A program made the translations under genes and the position numbers. Source: Clostridiales bacterium (lineage in GTDB: Bacteria; Bacillota; Clostridia; Christensenellales; CAG-314). Taken from it: a stretch of 64,000 bases of DNA. Positions 51,497-61,764 of the stretch are shown in pieces. The notes under the pieces are model-generated. The model did no database searches and was not told where the DNA came from. It worked only from the letters and a program-made list of their open reading frames with translations. The stretch is taken from contig JAFLVM010000001.1 in NCBI GenBank assembly GCA_022508305.1, positions 375,347-439,346 of the forward strand. The letters are read 5' to 3'. How positions within the stretch are numbered: position 1 is the stretch's first letter; every line of letters starts with the position of its first letter.

Positions 51497-51497
51497 C

Positions 51498-52562
51498 TTA
51501 TTCGCCCTCCTTTTGCTTAGATTTCTTTTCCTTTACAGGCTTTACGTAACCGAAAGGCTTGCGACGGATATATCTGTCGAACAAAGGCACAAGAAGGTTC
51601 ATCAGCAAAATTGCAAATGACACAGCCTCGCCCTTGACTGCTTTACGCAGTACTGCCGTCAGTACGCCAAGTAACACGAAATATATGTAGTTGCCCAATT
51701 TTGTGTTGGGGGTGGTAACGTAGTCCGTAGCCATGAATATTGCGCCGAGAATAAGTCCGCCGCTGAGTATAGACGGCAGGAAAATTTCAAGCGCGTCAAC
51801 GAAACTCGAACCGCCTATGAGCGCGATAATCACCGCAGTTACGCCCGTTGCTGCTATGTACACAAGCGGCCAACGGAAGTTAAGTACGCCGCGAATTACG
51901 AGGTAAATGCCGCCTGCAATAAGGGCGATTTTGCAAATTTCGCCTATGCAGCCCGCTACTCCCGTACCCAACAGCAAATCTACGTTGGTCAAGGTGTTTG
52001 AACCGCCGTTGAACAAGGTTTGCAAGGGAGTTGAACCTGCGGTTACCGCTCCGTTGGTGATGGGAGATACTACCGTAGTCGCGCTGTCACCTTGATTGAA
52101 GTGCATAACGCCGCCGAATGCCGCGCCGAATGCTATAAACGCGAAAATTCTTCCTGCAATTGCGGGGTTGACGATGTTTTTGCCCGTGCCGCCAAACAGC
52201 ATCTTGACAACAACTACCGCAAATACGCTTGCAAGCAGCGCAGCGTACCACTTGGAAGTGGGATACAAGTTCATGCCGATTAGCAAACCTGTAACGAGTG
52301 ACGTGAAGTCAAATTCGTGCAAAATTGTCTTAAAAGACTTTTTGCAGCAGAGCAAAAATACAAACTCCGAAGCCACCGCCGACAGACAGCTAATAGCGAT
52401 TAGCATCAAGGACAGCCAACCGTTGGTGGGGTTAGCCAAGCCCAACAGCACGCAGCCTGCAATGCACGCGGGCAGTAATGCGATACACACGTCTATCATT
52501 ATGCGACGCGTCGTCCTTGGTGACTTAACGTGCGGAGAACTGGAATATACTAATTGAGCCAT
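51498..52562 (-). CDS. rnfD: Rnf complex membrane subunit RnfD
   Basis: A 354-residue integral membrane subunit (RnfD/NqrB type). The start YSSSPHVKSPRTTRRIMIDV and helix text GGTGKNIVNPAIAGR are diagnostic. The usual flavinylation motif SGAT is not obvious; the nearest is AGSTPLQTL around residue 180, where the Thr could still carry FMN. It starts 1 base after rnfC ends. Confidence 0.96.
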   Translation of the reverse strand: MAQLVYSSSPHVKSPRTTRRIMIDVCIALLPACIAGCVLLGLANPTNGWLSLMLIAISCLSAVASEFVFLLCCKKSFKTILHEFDFTSLVTGLLIGMNLYPTSKWYAALLASVFAVVVVKMLFGGTGKNIVNPAIAGRIFAFIAFGAAFGGVMHFNQGDSATTVVSPITNGAVTAGSTPLQTLFNGGSNTLTNVDLLLGTGVAGCIGEICKIALIAGGIYLVIRGVLNFRWPLVYIAATGVTAVIIALIGGSSFVDALEIFLPSILSGGLILGAIFMATDYVTTPNTKLGNYIYFVLLGVLTAVLRKAVKGEAVSFAILLMNLLVPLFDRYIRRKPFGYVKPVKEKKSKQKEGE

Positions 52563-52563
52563 A

Positions 52564-53898
52564 TTACTTCTTCTCCTTCATTCTCATTTTTGTAAGGCGC
52601 ACGCTTTGAACGATGGGGCGCTTTGCAGGACACACGTACGCGCAGGTGCCGCACTCAAAGCAGTTTGCCGCTCCGTATCTCACGGCGTTTGCCGTGTCGC
52701 CAACCGTTGTGTAAAAGTCGATGTACATTGGCATGAGCCTCATCGGACACACCTCTGCGCAACGTCCGCAGTTGATACAGGGCGTGGGCAGTACCGTGCA
52801 TGCTTCCTTGTCGGTAAGAGCCAACAGTCCGCTGTCCGTCTTGGTTGTAACGACGTCAAGGTCAGCAAGGCTAAATCCCATCATGGGTCCGCCGGACACA
52901 AGCTTGACCGTGTCGTCCTTCAAGCCACCGCAAAATTCTATTATCGCGCTTAACGGAGTACCAACCGACACCTCAAGGTTTTTGGGCGAATTGACGCCCT
53001 GTCCGCTAACGGTCATCCAACGCTTGTAAAGAGACCTGCCGTTAACTACAGCGTCGTAAACCGCGTAAGCCGTGCCAACGTTGTCTACAATGCAGCCGAC
53101 TGCCGATGGTAGTCCGCCAACGGGCACTTCGCGATTTACGCAAGCTTTAATGAGAGTTTTCTCTGCGCCCTGCGGGTACTTCTTCTTGAGCAGTACCACT
53201 ACTATGTCGCCCTCTTTCCTGCCTTCAAGCTCCTTTTTGCTGTCGCCGATGACGCCGTCAAGAGCAACTAAGGCGTCGTATGCTTGCATCTTGTTGGCTT
53301 CAATGCCGATGTAGACGTTACTAACGTTTATTGCCTTTGCTATCAGGCGAACGCCCTCGACGAATTCCGCCGCGCGTTCAATCATCAGACGGTTATCGCA
53401 GTTGAGGTAAGGCTCGCACTCCGCCGCGTTGATGATAAGCGTATCAACGGGGTCTTGCGGTTGAAGCTTTACTGCCGTGGGGAAGCCTGCGCCGCCAAGT
53501 CCTACGATACCCGCTTCGGCAACGCGCTTGACAATTTCCTCTGCGGTAGGATCAGCAAGCTTAGGCAAAGTGAACTTGTCCTGCTTACCGTTGGACTTGA
53601 TATGCAGATAGTCCACGGTTGCGCCTTGCGCGTTTTTGCGCTTGACGAGCTCCACCACCTCGCCGCATACGGGTGAGTGAATGTTTGCCGAAACGAATGA
53701 GGACGCTTGAGCAATCAATTGTCCTTCAACAACTTGGTCGCCTACGTTTACGACAGGTGTTGCCGGTTTACCGATGTGCTGTGACAACGACACGAAGTAG
53801 TCGGGAACGAGGGGCATAAGTTCGACGCCCAGTTCCGCTGTCAACGCTTTGTTGTCAGGCACGTGGAAACCACCTTTAAAAGTTTTCATAAATGCCAA
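52564..53898 (-). CDS. rnfC: Rnf complex NADH-side subunit RnfC
   Basis: A 444-residue peripheral subunit that binds NAD and FMN. GLGGAGFPTAVKL (about 130) and IINAAECEPYL are NADH-dehydrogenase 51 kDa-like motifs. Two [4Fe-4S] sets, CINCGRCAEVCP and CFECGTCAYVCP, lie near the end. First gene of the operon; AAAGGAG lies ~11 bases before the ATG. Confidence 0.97.
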   Translation of the reverse strand: MAFMKTFKGGFHVPDNKALTAELGVELMPLVPDYFVSLSQHIGKPATPVVNVGDQVVEGQLIAQASSFVSANIHSPVCGEVVELVKRKNAQGATVDYLHIKSNGKQDKFTLPKLADPTAEEIVKRVAEAGIVGLGGAGFPTAVKLQPQDPVDTLIINAAECEPYLNCDNRLMIERAAEFVEGVRLIAKAINVSNVYIGIEANKMQAYDALVALDGVIGDSKKELEGRKEGDIVVVLLKKKYPQGAEKTLIKACVNREVPVGGLPSAVGCIVDNVGTAYAVYDAVVNGRSLYKRWMTVSGQGVNSPKNLEVSVGTPLSAIIEFCGGLKDDTVKLVSGGPMMGFSLADLDVVTTKTDSGLLALTDKEACTVLPTPCINCGRCAEVCPMRLMPMYIDFYTTVGDTANAVRYGAANCFECGTCAYVCPAKRPIVQSVRLTKMRMKEKK

Positions 53899-53951
53899 TA
53901 CTCCTTTGAAAAGGTAATTTGCTAAGGTGTAGATTTACACCATACTACGTT

Positions 53952-53980
53952 AGTATAACACAGGATGTTGTGAATGTAAA
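53952..53980 (-). promoter_or_regulatory. Promoter of the rnf operon
   Basis: TTTACA (53975-53980), 17 bases, TATACT (53952-53957). A GGTGTA-AATC-TACACC inverted repeat lies at about 53926-53942, near the expected start site, and may be an operator or 5' hairpin. Confidence 0.6.
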
Positions 53981-54051
53981 TGTATATAATATAATTTAAT
54001 CAATAAAAACGAATAAAAAAGTCAAGAAATTCGCGAATAAACACGTTAAAA

Positions 54052-54077
54052 AAGAAGATTGTCCTACCAATCTTCTT
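54052..54077 (-). terminator. Terminator overlapping the end of the small acidic protein gene
   Basis: AAGAAGATTG / CAATCTTCTT with a 6-base loop, followed by TTTTTTAAC on the minus strand. The stop codon of the small gene lies in the loop. Confidence 0.85.
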
Positions 54078-54240
54078 TGATGCTGATTTTGATGTCGGTG
54101 TAAAATTCCTTGTACTGTTCCTTGAATCGTTCGGCGTCACTGCGCTCGTCGCGTTGAGCCGCTTCTTCAAGATCCATGCCGTCATCGTCCATGAGTTCGG
54201 ATTTACGCATAAGGTCGTACATTGTATTTTTGTTTTTCAT
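54064..54240 (-). CDS. Small acidic protein coupled to the antiporter gene
   Basis: A 58-residue soluble, helix-prone protein rich in Asp/Glu/Arg (for example LEEAAQRDERSDAERFKEQY). Its ATG shares one base with the antiporter stop (TGATG), so it should be translated by coupling. Real-gene signs are this overlap, a typical codon use and a terminator at its end. Function unknown; a regulator or accessory of the antiporter is a guess. Confidence 0.6.
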   Translation of the reverse strand: MKNKNTMYDLMRKSELMDDDGMDLEEAAQRDERSDAERFKEQYKEFYTDIKISIKEDW

Positions 54241-55670
54241 CAATCGTCACCGCCTTCACCTTCGGCATAATCCATTAGTTCCGATTTGGCGTCGGAAATC
54301 GCGTCGTCCTGTACTTCCTCTTGAACTGCAAGTTCATCTTGCAAGTCCTGCTGCATTGCGGAGTCCGACACACGGCCGAGGGTAATCATTCCCACCGTTG
54401 CTTGGTGCTTGCGCCCCAAGTGTTCGGGCAAAATTTCGCCAACCTTAACAAGCGACCACTTGGTAAGTATCGGACCTACAAGCTCGTAAATGAACACGGC
54501 GCACATGGTGATTGTCACTATTTTTTGTCCGATTTCGGGCATTCCCGCTTTGGTAAATTCCGCGCTGCACACCGTCGCCATACCTATGGACACGCCCGCC
54601 TGCGGGAAAAGCATTATGCCAAGATAGTTGCGAACGTTTTTGTCGCTTTTGGCAACTGCCGCGCCCGCCATGGTACCGAGGTACTTGCCCGCGCAACGGA
54701 AAATGACGTATACGACGATACATATCAAAATAAGCGGGTCTTCAAAGAACATTCGAACGTCCAACTCCGCGCCGGAAAGAATGAAGAACAGCATAAGCAA
54801 CGCCGGCGTCCAGTGGTCGGTGTTTTCTATCATCTTGGGCGCGTCGTTTTTGCGCATGTTTACGAAAGTTGCTCCTACCATCATACACACGAGCAAATCG
54901 GACAACGCAAAGGGAATCCAGCCCTTTTCTTGCATGTATTCAAACAGCACGCATACGCCAAGCGAGGCGAATACGCACAGTATTGACGCTATCGTACGGT
55001 TGTCGCGCGACTTGAAGAAACGCGGAACAACGCTAAGCAGCAAACCGAGCAGCCCGCCAACTACAAGGGAGACCACTATTTCCACAATAGGCCACACTGC
55101 TATGTCCATTACCGTAAGGGACTTGCCGCTTGCCAGCGACAGCGCAATTGAGTTGGAAATTGCAAAAACGATAAGACCGATTGCATCGTCCAACGCAACG
55201 ACGGGAAGTAGCGTGTCGGTAACTACGCCCTTAGCCTTGTACTGTCTGACGACCATCAGTGTTGCCGCGGGAGCCGTAGCCGTTGCTATCGCGCCCATTA
55301 TGATAGCTTCTGACGAGGACATCACGTCGGGAGCAATCCAGTGTACCGTAAGCAGCGCCAAATCTACGAACAGAGTTGCCGCAAGCGCCTGAAAGAAGGT
55401 GATTGCAACGGTACTTTTACCGATTTGCTTGATTGACGACAGTTTGAATTCTTCGCCTATTGAAAAGCCGATAAACCCAAGCGCCACCGTACTGATGACT
55501 TTGAGCCCTTCGTATGTATCTAAGTTGATTATGCCAAGCGCGTGCGGTCCAATTATAAGACCGACGATGAGGTAGCCCGTGACGTTGGGAAGTCCGATAA
55601 GTTTCATCAAACGCGTCATCAGTAATCCCAGCAACAGAGCAATAGCAATTGCAAGAAGTGTGTTAATCAT
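54240..55670 (-). CDS. CPA2 family cation:proton antiporter (Kef/Na+/H+ type)
   Basis: A 476-residue membrane transporter with about 12-13 helices. The Asp-containing core PVVALDDAIGLIVFAIS and the paired TATAPAATLMVV segment match the CPA2 ion site. There is no TrkA-N domain; instead a ~75-residue acidic, Gln-rich cytosolic tail follows. It should exchange Na+ or K+ for H+; ion and direction cannot be read. In this window it complements Rnf, which builds a cation gradient. Confidence 0.88.
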   Translation of the reverse strand: MINTLLAIAIALLLGLLMTRLMKLIGLPNVTGYLIVGLIIGPHALGIINLDTYEGLKVISTVALGFIGFSIGEEFKLSSIKQIGKSTVAITFFQALAATLFVDLALLTVHWIAPDVMSSSEAIIMGAIATATAPAATLMVVRQYKAKGVVTDTLLPVVALDDAIGLIVFAISNSIALSLASGKSLTVMDIAVWPIVEIVVSLVVGGLLGLLLSVVPRFFKSRDNRTIASILCVFASLGVCVLFEYMQEKGWIPFALSDLLVCMMVGATFVNMRKNDAPKMIENTDHWTPALLMLFFILSGAELDVRMFFEDPLILICIVVYVIFRCAGKYLGTMAGAAVAKSDKNVRNYLGIMLFPQAGVSIGMATVCSAEFTKAGMPEIGQKIVTITMCAVFIYELVGPILTKWSLVKVGEILPEHLGRKHQATVGMITLGRVSDSAMQQDLQDELAVQEEVQDDAISDAKSELMDYAEGEGGDD

Positions 55671-55706
55671 AATTTTTTTCCAATCTATTTAGCATTTTCT
55701 TTAGCA

Positions 55707-56276
55707 TTATTTAAGCAATCCGCTGTCGTCAAGCGCCTTTTTGACTGCGTTAGTCAATTCTTCCAAGCTGCCGTTGTTGACGATCACGCGGGTTGCGTTA
55801 TTGTATGTTTTTTGAATGGATACAGTGTTTTTTACGTTTTCCGCAGAAACGCCGTCGCGCGATACTACCCGTTCAATGCGTTGCGCTTCGTCGCTTTCCA
55901 CTCGCCAGATTTCCGCAAAGTCGAAGTCGAAAGCATCCAATACGGCAATTTCCACAAACACAACGCCGTCCGTTGATTTGATGCTGTCGGTGAGTAGTTG
56001 CTTGACTTTTTCAAAAAAGATTTGTTCGTACTCTCTTAGCAGAGCCTTGTCCTTGAACACTATTTCGCGAATGACTTTGCGGTTGAGTTGTCCGTCTGTC
56101 ACGCAGTTACCGCCAAGCAACTTTTCCACCCGTGACACGACCTCGGGATTTTGCCCAACCCGTCGCGCCAACAGGTCACAATCCACAGTTTTGTAACCCC
56201 ATGTTCGCAAAATGCGCGCGACTTCGCTTTTGCCGCTGCCAATTCCGCCCGTCAGAGCAATGACTTTACGCTTCAT
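55707..56276 (-). CDS. coaE: Dephospho-CoA kinase
   Basis: A 189-residue P-loop kinase that makes CoA from dephospho-CoA. P-loop LTGGIGSGKSEVA is at 8-20, DCDLLARRV binds substrate, and the lid R-rich region SDEAQRIERVVSRDG follows. The ATG overlaps the polA stop by 11 bases, the frequent polA-coaE order. Confidence 0.96.
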   Translation of the reverse strand: MKRKVIALTGGIGSGKSEVARILRTWGYKTVDCDLLARRVGQNPEVVSRVEKLLGGNCVTDGQLNRKVIREIVFKDKALLREYEQIFFEKVKQLLTDSIKSTDGVVFVEIAVLDAFDFDFAEIWRVESDEAQRIERVVSRDGVSAENVKNTVSIQKTYNNATRVIVNNGSLEELTNAVKKALDDSGLLK

Positions 56277-58794
56277 AAAGTGTCGCTCCTTCTTCCGTTT
56301 CTACCGTAAGCGGGCAGGCAAGGTTAACGGCGTTTTCCATTTGCTCTTTTATTATTTTTTTGACCTTTTCTGCCTCGTCAAGATAGCAGTCTACGATGAG
56401 TTCGTCGTGGATTTGCAGTACGATTTTGCTCTTGAGCTTAGCCGCTTTCATTGCCTCGTCTACTTTGAGCATTGCAATCTTCATGATGTCCGCCGCGCTA
56501 CCCTGCAATGGCATGTTCATTGCCGCGCGTTCGCCGAACATACGCAAATTGTAGTTGTTGGACTTGATTTCAGGAATTTGCCTACGTCTGCCGGTGAGTG
56601 TAGTTACGTAACCGTCCTTTTTTGCCTGTTCTATCGAGCCGTCAAGGTACGTTTTGATTGTGGGGAAGCGTTCAAAGTACAGTTTGATGTATTCTCGCGC
56701 TTTTGCAACGCTCAAATTGGCGTTTTGCGACAGTCCGAAGTCGGAAATGCCGTAAATTATGCCAAAATTGACTGCTTTTGCCATTCTACGCATGTCGGAA
56801 TTAACTAATTCTGCTGGTATTCCCATGAGTTCGGACGCAACGCGAGTGTGAATGTCCTGACCGCTTATGAAGCTGTCCAACAGGTTTTTGTCCTCGGAAA
56901 AAGCGGCAAGTAAGCGTAATTCTATCTGCGAATAATCCGCTCCGACGAACACGCCGTATTTACTGACGAATAGTTTGCGTATTTCCTTACCCAATTCGTT
57001 GCGAATGGGAATGTTTTGCAGGTTCGGGTCGCTACTGCTCAATCTGCCTGTGGAAGTCAGCGTTTGATTGAAGGTGGTATGCACCAATCCGCGCTTTACA
57101 AGCGGTTTGAGTCCGTCCACGTAGGTGCCGAGTAGTTTTGCCAACTTGCGGTGTTCCAGTATTTTTTCTATTATCGGGTGCTTGTCAATCAACCCTTCAA
57201 GAATATCGTTGTTCGTAGAGTAACCCTTTTGCGTTTTTTTGCCGTGAGGAAGATTTAACTTTTCAAACAAAATCTTTGACAGCTGCATAGGGCTGTTGAC
57301 GTTGAAGGTTTCGCCCGCAAGTTCGTAGATTTCCGCAGTGATTGAGTCCAACTGGGCGCGCATGTCTACCGACATTTTGTCGAGCAGCTGTTCGTCCACT
57401 TTGACCCCCTCTGCTTCCATACGGTACAGCAAATCGGACAATGGCAACTCCACGTCAAAGTACAGTTTTTCCACCCCATGTTCAATTATTTGCTCATTCA
57501 GCTTGTTTGCCAAGGCGTAAATTCCCGCGCAAGGCTCCTCGTAACCGTAGGCGCTGCAAAGACTTGCCAAATCCTTGTAGGAGCGATATTCTACCAAGTA
57601 TTGCATCAAACAAACGTCGTATTTAACAGCGTTCAGTTCCACGCCAAGGTCGCTCAAAGCATGTCTCAACGCCTTTACGTCGTAGACGGCTTTGGGCGTG
57701 CCATTGGACAGTAGCGGCTTCAAATTTTCCCACACGGCGCTTTCATTCAATTCGTCAAGAAAACTGTCCGACGGTGTAATCTTGTACTGCACTGTGTCGC
57801 TGTCGGACAGGTAAACTACGCCGTTTGCGGTGTAAAAAGCAAAGTAATTTGCCTTGCCCACCTTGTCAACAACCTCTTTTAACTGTTGCTGCGTAGTCAC
57901 TTCCACCGTCGTAACTTCTACGCTACGTGTTGTCGCCGCCTCGCCAAAGTCCAGTCGCGCAACTATGGAACGGAATTGCAATTTTTCGAGGAACTGTTTA
58001 ACGTCAGCAGAATAAACGGGCAAGCCTGCCGCGTTCAAATCGTATTCAACGTCGACGTTAGTCACAATTGTGGCAAGTTGACGACTGACGTACGCCATTT
58101 CCTTGCCCTCAACGAGTTTGTCGTGCAAAGCGCCCTTTTCCTTGTCTACGTTGTCGTACAGCGCGTCAATGTCGCCGTATTTTTCCAACAAAGCCAACGC
58201 CGTTTTCTCACCTACACCGCGAACGCCCGGAATATTGTCCGAAGTGTCGCCACGTAGCGCTTTGTACTCAATTATTTGACTTGGGGTAAGATTATAGGTG
58301 GATTTCAGCGTTTCGGGGTTCAACACTTCCACTTCCGTTACGCCTTTTTTCGTGAGTAAAACGGTCGTCTTGTCGCTCACAAGCTGAAGCATGTCTCTGT
58401 CGCCCGAGACAATGTAGCTGTCACCGTCAAAGTCGTTACAAATTGTACCGATGATGTCGTCCGCTTCAACGCCGCCCTTTTCCACTACCGCAACCTTCAT
58501 TGCGGCAAGCAAATCGTGCAGAACGGGCATCTGCGCAGCCAAGTCGTCGGGCATACCGTGACGGTTAGCCTTGTATTCGGGGTAAATGTCCTTGCGGAAA
58601 TTGTGTCCGCGCATATCAAACGCCACTACCAATTTGTCGGGAGCGTAGTCGCTGAGCACCTTCAACAAAATGTTAGTGAAGCCGTACACCGCGTTGGTGT
58701 TGCGTCCTTCACTGTCATTCATTGCAGGCAAAGCAAAATACGCGCGGTTCAATATGCTGTTTCCGTCGATAAGCAACAATCTTTGTTTAGCCAT
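56266..58794 (-). CDS. polA: DNA polymerase I
   Basis: An 842-residue polymerase for Okazaki fragment maturation and repair. The N-terminal 5' nuclease has IDGNSILNRAYF and GGVEADDIIGT. The middle exonuclease domain lacks the DxE pair and other catalytic acids, so proofreading is probably lost, as in many Firmicutes. The polymerase motifs ADYSQIELRLLA, the O-helix RRMAKAVNFGIIYG and IHDELIVD are intact. AGGTGA precedes the ATG. Confidence 0.97.
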   Translation of the reverse strand: MAKQRLLLIDGNSILNRAYFALPAMNDSEGRNTNAVYGFTNILLKVLSDYAPDKLVVAFDMRGHNFRKDIYPEYKANRHGMPDDLAAQMPVLHDLLAAMKVAVVEKGGVEADDIIGTICNDFDGDSYIVSGDRDMLQLVSDKTTVLLTKKGVTEVEVLNPETLKSTYNLTPSQIIEYKALRGDTSDNIPGVRGVGEKTALALLEKYGDIDALYDNVDKEKGALHDKLVEGKEMAYVSRQLATIVTNVDVEYDLNAAGLPVYSADVKQFLEKLQFRSIVARLDFGEAATTRSVEVTTVEVTTQQQLKEVVDKVGKANYFAFYTANGVVYLSDSDTVQYKITPSDSFLDELNESAVWENLKPLLSNGTPKAVYDVKALRHALSDLGVELNAVKYDVCLMQYLVEYRSYKDLASLCSAYGYEEPCAGIYALANKLNEQIIEHGVEKLYFDVELPLSDLLYRMEAEGVKVDEQLLDKMSVDMRAQLDSITAEIYELAGETFNVNSPMQLSKILFEKLNLPHGKKTQKGYSTNNDILEGLIDKHPIIEKILEHRKLAKLLGTYVDGLKPLVKRGLVHTTFNQTLTSTGRLSSSDPNLQNIPIRNELGKEIRKLFVSKYGVFVGADYSQIELRLLAAFSEDKNLLDSFISGQDIHTRVASELMGIPAELVNSDMRRMAKAVNFGIIYGISDFGLSQNANLSVAKAREYIKLYFERFPTIKTYLDGSIEQAKKDGYVTTLTGRRRQIPEIKSNNYNLRMFGERAAMNMPLQGSAADIMKIAMLKVDEAMKAAKLKSKIVLQIHDELIVDCYLDEAEKVKKIIKEQMENAVNLACPLTVETEEGATLYEA

Positions 58795-58821
58795 AGTTCA
58801 CCTATAAACTTTATTACCCAT

Positions 58822-58850
58822 ATTTTACACTACTTTTGCCAAATTTACAA
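58822..58850 (-). promoter_or_regulatory. Promoter of polA-coaE
   Basis: TTGTAA (58845-58850), 17 bases, TAAAAT (58822-58827), about 28 bases before the polA ATG. Confidence 0.6.
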
Positions 58851-58867
58851 TAAATTAAATATATATT

Positions 58868-58901
58868 ACAAAAAGGGCAGAGAAAACTCTCTGCCCTTTT
58901 G
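58868..58901 (-). terminator. Terminator after uvrA
   Basis: AAAAGGGCAGAG / CTCTGCCCTTTT, with a ~6-base loop, directly at the uvrA stop codon. Confidence 0.88.
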
Positions 58902-58902
58902 A

Positions 58903-61740
58903 CTATTCTCGTATTGCTTTTTCAAGAATCGGTTTGAGGAACTCGCCAGTGTAGCTGTTGGGTGTATCGGCAATTTGCTCGGGAGTGCCTGTCGCGATAA
59001 CCGTGCCGCCCGCGTCTCCCCCTTCGGGTCCAAGGTCAACGATGTTGTCCGCCACCTTGATTACGTCGAGGTTGTGTTCAATAACGATAACCGTATTACC
59101 ACCCGCAACAAGCCGTTGCAGAATAGTAATCAATTTGGACACATCGTGAGAATGAAGTCCCGTCGTAGGCTCGTCCAAAATGTACAGCGTTTTGCCCGTT
59201 GAGCGTTTGGACAGCTCCGTTGCAAGCTTTACGCGTTGCGCTTCGCCGCCGGAAAGTGTTGTTGCAGGCTGTCCGAGCTTGATGTAGCCCAAGCCCACGT
59301 CGTACAGCGTTTGAATTTTGTTCTTGATTGAGGTGATATTCTCAAAGAAACCGACCGCTTCCTCTACCGTCATGTCCAGCACGTCGGCAATAGACTTGCC
59401 CTTGTACTTGACGGCAAGCGTTTCGCGATTGTAACGCGCCCCGTGACAAACCTCGCAAGGCACGTACACGTCGGGCAGGAAGTTCATTGCAATACGCAGT
59501 ATTCCGTCGCCGTCACAGTGATCGCACCGTCCACCCTTGACGTTGAAGCTAAAACGTCCCGATTGATAGCCACGCTCCTTAGCGTCGGGCGTTGCAGCAA
59601 ACAAATCTCTTATCATTGTAAACACGCCCGTGTAGGTTGCGGGGTTGCTGCGCGGAGTTCTGCCAATGGCGCTCTGGTCGATAGATATAACCTTGTCAAG
59701 GTACTCAATGCCGTCGATTTGCTCGCATGCTACGTCGCTGCGGCGCGCGCGGTTGAGATGCTGCTCCAAATACGGCAACAGTACTTCGTTTACAAGACTG
59801 CTCTTGCCGCTACCCGACACGCCTGTAACTACGTTCAAGCAACCGAGAGGGAAATTGACGTCAATGTGTTTGAGATTGTTTTTGTACGCGCCCTTTACCC
59901 TAAGGTTGTGTCCGTTACCTTTGTTGCGAACATCAGGTACGGGAATGTACATTTCACCCGACAAATACTTGCCTGTAATCGAGTTTTCACACCCCATTAG
60001 CGATTTTACGTCACCCGCGAACACAATTTCACCGCCGTGAACACCCGCGCCGGGACCTACGTCAACGACAAAATCCGCTGCTCTGATGGTGTCCTCGTCG
60101 TGCTCTACGACAATCAAGGTGTTGCCTATATCGCGAAGTCGTGATAACGTTGCAATAAGTTTACTATTGTCGCGTTGATGAAGTCCGATACTCGGCTCGT
60201 CGAGAATGTACAGCACTCCCGTAAGCCCGCTGCCTATTTGCGTTGCAAGACGAATACGTTGCGCCTCGCCGCCCGAAAGCGTGCCTGCGCTACGGTTCAA
60301 CGTCAAGTAACCCAAGCCAACGTCCACAAGGAATTTCAAGCGAGCGTTGACCTCTTTCAGCACCATGTAGGCAATTTTTGCGCGCGTTTCGTCCAGTTCG
60401 AGGTTTTGGAAAAACTCCAACGCCTTGACAATGGACAGTTCGCCCACGTCCCAAATGTTGAGATCGCCTATTTTTACGGACAGTATTTCATTCTTCAAGC
60501 GTTTGCCGTGACAGTGCGAACAGGGCTTGTCCACCATAAACTTTTCGTATTCCTGACGCGTCCAGTCGCTCTTGCACTCGTTGTGTCGGCGGGTCATCAT
60601 GGGAACGATACCTTCCCACGTAGCGTTGAACGACCGTCCGTCCTTCAAGTGACATACGATTTGCTCGTTGCCGTTGCCGTACATTATCAAGTTGTATGCA
60701 GATTTGGACAGTTCCCTCACGGGTACGTCGCAGCTGAAGCCGTACTTTTCGGAAAGCGCATCAAATAGCATTCTCATCCAGCTTGCCGCGCCGAGGTTGA
60801 ATCCTAAAAGTCGCACCGCGCCCTCGTGTAACGACTTGCTGTCATCGGGAATTATCAAATTTTCGTCAAACTCCTGTTTGAAGCCCAAGCCAAGACATTC
60901 GGGGCAAGCGCCAAACGGACTGTTGAAGGAAAACGAACGTGGTTCAAGCTCCTCAATGGTAAAACCGCATTCGGGGCAGGCAAATTTGTCGGAATAGGTG
61001 GTTTCCGTACCGTTTGCCGACACTACCACCAAGCCGTCTGCAAGCTTCAACGCCGTTTCGATACTGTCGCTTAGGCGCGTGTTCATTTCCGGCTTTACCG
61101 TCAAGCGGTCAATGACGACGCTAATGTTGTGTTTGACGTTCTTTTCCAGCTTGATTTCCTCGTCCAGTGTGTAGGTGTTGCCGTCCACCATTACCCGCGC
61201 GTAGCCTTGCCGCTTGAGTTGGTCGAAGAGTTTGGTGTATTCACCTTTACGCCCGCGAACAACAGGGGCAAGTATAAGCAACTTTGTACCGACGCCCAAC
61301 GACATTACACGATCGCAAATTTGATCCACCGTCGTTTTACTAATAGGTAAACCGCAATGCGGACAATACGGAACACCAATACGCGCAAACAACAAACGCA
61401 AGTAGTCGTAAATTTCCGTAACCGTGCCCACCGTTGAACGGGGATTAGAGGAAGTCGTCTTTTGGTCGATGGAAATTGCAGGCGAAAGTCCGTCTATGCT
61501 TTCCACGTCAGGCTTGTCCATTTGCCCCAAGAATTGACGGGCATACGACGACAAGCTTTCGACGTAACGGCGTTGTCCTTCGGCAAATATCGTGTCAAAA
61601 GCAAGCGACGACTTGCCGCTTCCCGACAGCCCCGTAAACACTACGAGTTTGTCGCGCGGAATCGTGAGGCTTACGCTTTTGAGATTATTTTCTTTGGCAT
61701 TTTTTATTACTATATCTTTCATTTTGTTTTCCGTTGGCAT
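58903..61740 (-). CDS. uvrA: Excinuclease ABC subunit UvrA
   Basis: A 945-residue nucleotide-excision repair ATPase. Two ABC units are visible: [14 protein letters not shown] near the start and [13 protein letters not shown] near 645, each with an LSGGEAQR signature. Zinc-binding Cys pairs include [15 protein letters not shown] and CDHCDGDG. The start is at 61740 or at an in-frame ATG at 61722, where the standard UvrA sequence begins; neither has a good ribosome binding site. A CATACT box ends 6 bases before 61740, a possible leaderless start but without a clear -35. Confidence 0.97.
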   Translation of the reverse strand: MPTENKMKDIVIKNAKENNLKSVSLTIPRDKLVVFTGLSGSGKSSLAFDTIFAEGQRRYVESLSSYARQFLGQMDKPDVESIDGLSPAISIDQKTTSSNPRSTVGTVTEIYDYLRLLFARIGVPYCPHCGLPISKTTVDQICDRVMSLGVGTKLLILAPVVRGRKGEYTKLFDQLKRQGYARVMVDGNTYTLDEEIKLEKNVKHNISVVIDRLTVKPEMNTRLSDSIETALKLADGLVVVSANGTETTYSDKFACPECGFTIEELEPRSFSFNSPFGACPECLGLGFKQEFDENLIIPDDSKSLHEGAVRLLGFNLGAASWMRMLFDALSEKYGFSCDVPVRELSKSAYNLIMYGNGNEQIVCHLKDGRSFNATWEGIVPMMTRRHNECKSDWTRQEYEKFMVDKPCSHCHGKRLKNEILSVKIGDLNIWDVGELSIVKALEFFQNLELDETRAKIAYMVLKEVNARLKFLVDVGLGYLTLNRSAGTLSGGEAQRIRLATQIGSGLTGVLYILDEPSIGLHQRDNSKLIATLSRLRDIGNTLIVVEHDEDTIRAADFVVDVGPGAGVHGGEIVFAGDVKSLMGCENSITGKYLSGEMYIPVPDVRNKGNGHNLRVKGAYKNNLKHIDVNFPLGCLNVVTGVSGSGKSSLVNEVLLPYLEQHLNRARRSDVACEQIDGIEYLDKVISIDQSAIGRTPRSNPATYTGVFTMIRDLFAATPDAKERGYQSGRFSFNVKGGRCDHCDGDGILRIAMNFLPDVYVPCEVCHGARYNRETLAVKYKGKSIADVLDMTVEEAVGFFENITSIKNKIQTLYDVGLGYIKLGQPATTLSGGEAQRVKLATELSKRSTGKTLYILDEPTTGLHSHDVSKLITILQRLVAGGNTVIVIEHNLDVIKVADNIVDLGPEGGDAGGTVIATGTPEQIADTPNSYTGEFLKPILEKAIRE

Positions 61741-61764
61741 AGTGTTAGTATGCCGAATGAATAT

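Noticed and set aside
53940-53985. Rex operator in the rnf promoter (TTGTGAA half-site)
   Set aside because: Only one half-site is present; the expected TTCACAA partner at the correct spacing is missing.
54000-54185. Open reading frame of 61 codons on the minus strand
   Set aside because: It overlaps the coupled 58-residue gene in another frame and runs through the terminator; no ribosome binding site.
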